From Candidatus Epulonipiscium sp. (GTDB taxonomy: Bacteria; Bacillota; Clostridia; Lachnospirales; Defluviitaleaceae): a DNA stretch of 64,000 bases. Numbering within the stretch: position 1 is the stretch's first letter; every line of letters starts with the position of its first letter. The stretch is from contig JAAYRK010000052.1 of the NCBI GenBank assembly GCA_012518815.1, forward strand, positions 1 to 64,000. The letters run 5' to 3'. A program made the translations under genes and the position numbers. Positions 62,513 to 64,000 of the stretch are shown one piece after another. The notes beneath the pieces were generated by a model. It made no database searches, was not told where the DNA came from, and worked only from the letters and a program-made list of their open reading frames with translations.

Positions 62513-63511
62513 GTGGATTTTTTACAAACTATCAAGCAAAAAGCAAAAGCTGACAAAAAAACAATTGTATTACCCGAATCACAAGATTTAAGGGTTTTAA
62601 AAGCAACTGAAAAGATTATTAAAGAAGATTTAGCAAAGGTTATTTTAATTGGTAATGAAAAAGAAATATTAGAAAAAGCAGAGGGATTAAATATTTCTGG
62701 AGCTGAAATTATAGATCCAGGCTCATATGCCCAAATGAATGATTTTATAGATGCATTAGTTGAATTAAGAAAAAATAAAGGGATGACAAAAGAAAAGGCT
62801 ACAGAATTACTACAAGATCCTTTATATTTTGGTGTCATGATGGTAAAAAAAGGAATCGCCCATGGTATGGTAGCTGGAGCTGTTAATTCTACAGCTGATG
62901 TACTTAGACCTTCTCTTCAAATTTTAAAAACTGCTCCTAATACAAAATTAGTTTCTTCATTTTTCGTAATGGTTGTACCTGATTGTGAATATGGAGAAAA
63001 AGGAGTATTTATTTTTTCTGATGCAGGTTTAGTACCAAATCCTAATTCTGAGGAGTTAGCTGCTATTGCTGTAAGCTCAGCAAAATCTTTCAAACATTTA
63101 GTAGGGGCGGAGCCAATTGTTGGAATGCTTTCATTTTCAACTAAAGGAAGTGCTTGTCACCCTGATGTAGATAAGGTTATTGAAGCAACAAAAATGGCAA
63201 AAGAGCTTGCTCCAGAGTTAAAAATAGATGGAGAATTCCAATTGGATGCTGCAATTGTTCCAAGTGTAGGGGCTAGCAAAGCACCAGATAGTGAAATTGC
63301 TGGAAAAGCAAATGTATTAATTTTCCCTGATTTAGATGCTGGTAATATTGGTTATAAATTAACTCAAAGAATAGCAAAAGCTGAAGCTTATGGTCCTATT
63401 ACCCAAGGAATTGCAAAACCAGTTAATGATTTATCTAGAGGATGTACTGATGAAGATATTGTTGGTGTTGTAGCAATTACATGTGTACAAGCACAAATAA
63501 ATGGCAAATAA
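62513..63511 (+). CDS. pta: Phosphate acetyltransferase
   Basis: Pta converts acetyl-CoA to acetyl phosphate. The 332-residue protein is the short Firmicute form. It shows IVLPESQDLRVLKAT, the GMVAGAVNSTADVLRPSLQIL stretch and PIVGMLSFSTKGSA, then VLIFPDLDAGNIGYKL. The start is GTG after AGAGGAG. Acetyl phosphate is used by AckA to make ATP in anaerobes. A gap of 114 bases follows before ackA. Confidence 0.96.
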   Translation: MDFLQTIKQKAKADKKTIVLPESQDLRVLKATEKIIKEDLAKVILIGNEKEILEKAEGLNISGAEIIDPGSYAQMNDFIDALVELRKNKGMTKEKATELLQDPLYFGVMMVKKGIAHGMVAGAVNSTADVLRPSLQILKTAPNTKLVSSFFVMVVPDCEYGEKGVFIFSDAGLVPNPNSEELAAIAVSSAKSFKHLVGAEPIVGMLSFSTKGSACHPDVDKVIEATKMAKELAPELKIDGEFQLDAAIVPSVGASKAPDSEIAGKANVLIFPDLDAGNIGYKLTQRIAKAEAYGPITQGIAKPVNDLSRGCTDEDIVGVVAITCVQAQINGK

Positions 63512-63625
63512 TAATTTATAAATTATAAGCACAACATATTTCTATTAATTTAGTTTTAGTTCGTTAAGCAAATTATTACTAAAAAATATTTAAAAATCAA
63601 ATATATTATACGGGGAGACGATAAT

Positions 63626-64000
63626 ATGAATATTCTAGTAATTAATTGCGGCAGTTCTTCTTTGAAATATCAATTAATAAATATGAAAGAAGAAAAGGTA
63701 TATGCTAAAGGAATATGTGACAGAATTGGAATTAACGGTTCTGTACTTAAACATACTCCTAATGGTAATGATACTGTTGTTAAAGAAGTATCTATGGTTA
63801 ATCATAAAGATGCCGTAAGAGAAGTTTTATCTGCATTAACTCACGAAGAATACGGAGTTATTCAAAGTATGGAAGAAATAGCTGCTGTAGGTCACAGAGT
63901 TGTTCACGGGGGAGAAAAATTTAGTGGCTCAGTTATAATAGATGATGAGGTTATTAAAGCTATTGAAGAATGTAGTGATTTAGCTCCTTTACACAACCCA
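63626..64000 (+). CDS. ackA: Acetate kinase, N-terminal part
   Basis: The first 125 codons of ackA, cut by the window edge. It begins [16 protein letters not shown], the phosphate motif of the ASKHA fold, and has [12 protein letters not shown]. AckA takes acetyl phosphate to acetate with ATP formation. The ATG follows GGGGAG at seven bases. The rest lies outside this window. Confidence 0.95.
   Translation, partial: MNILVINCGSSSLKYQLINMKEEKVYAKGICDRIGINGSVLKHTPNGNDTVVKEVSMVNHKDAVREVLSALTHEEYGVIQSMEEIAAVGHRVVHGGEKFSGSVIIDDEVIKAIEECSDLAPLHNP

Noticed and set aside
63505-63530. A/T-only palindrome after pta as a terminator
   Set aside because: The sequence ataatttataaattat is palindromic but contains no G-C pair, so a stable terminator is unlikely; pta and ackA could be co-transcribed.
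1-64000. CRISPR array, tRNA, rRNA, transposon or prophage
   Set aside because: No regularly spaced repeats, no cloverleaf with CCA-like ends, no integrase or transposase motif, and no strong change in base composition were seen by reading.

Overview
This is a continuous stretch of ordinary chromosome from a low-G+C (about 30% by eye), endospore-forming, anaerobic-type Firmicute, most likely a member of the Clostridia. Signs of this are a complete spoIIIA operon, spoIVB, spo0A, spoVM, an alpha/beta SASP gene, ylbJ, remA, many TTG/GTG starts behind strong Shine-Dalgarno sites, and a pta-ackA pair for acetate formation. Genus or species cannot be assigned from this window. I see no tRNA, rRNA, CRISPR array, transposase, integrase or phage gene. 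Nearly all genes lie on the + strand in tightly packed operons; only rqcH, rpmB and ylbJ-tmcAL are on the - strand.

Layout. 0-10.2 kb: the distal half of a type IV pilus operon, with prepilin peptidase, four pilin-like proteins, the PilM/PilN/PilO inner-membrane platform and a lipoprotein. One pilin-like protein is an unusual 885-residue PilX-type protein. The major ATPases and PilC are not in the window and probably lie to the left. 10.2-15.1 kb: a yqeG-type phosphatase, shikimate genes (aroE, aroK, aroQ) interrupted by an orphan minor pilin and a ComFB-like gene, then a proline peptidase and efp. 15.2-20.5 kb: spoIIIAA-AH, which encodes the mother cell-forespore feeding channel. 20.5-30.1 kb: Asp23, nusB, xseAB, isoprenoid genes (ispA, dxs), tlyA, nadK, argR and recN, a classic Firmicute order. 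30.2-35.1 kb: spoIVB and spo0A, then a SteA-like protein, a family 2 glycosyltransferase and an MraY-like membrane transferase.

35.1-46 kb: convergent rqcH, then yicC, remA, gmk, rpoZ, coaBC, priA, def, fmt, a DUF116 gene and a zinc metallopeptidase. 46-53.1 kb: rsmB, rlmN, the PP2C/PASTA-kinase pair stp-prkC, rsgA, thiN, a previously easy-to-miss 47-codon membrane peptide and the 24-codon spoVM. 53.2-57.7 kb: rpmB (-), a second Asp23 protein, a FakA-like DAK protein and recG. 57.8-64 kb: an SASP gene, rsmD, coaD, a coiled-coil protein, ylbJ and tmcAL (-), then pta and the first 125 codons of ackA, cut by the window edge.

The window is therefore a housekeeping and sporulation backbone. I did not find a clearly new defence, mobile or metabolic system. 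The parts that deserve a second look are the atypical pilus proteins (giant PilX-like tip candidate, PilO with an extra C-terminal domain, orphan pilin beside comFB), the envelope-glycan trio behind spo0A, the tiny ORFs around spoVM, and a sporulation-type promoter that seems to be built into the recN terminator.
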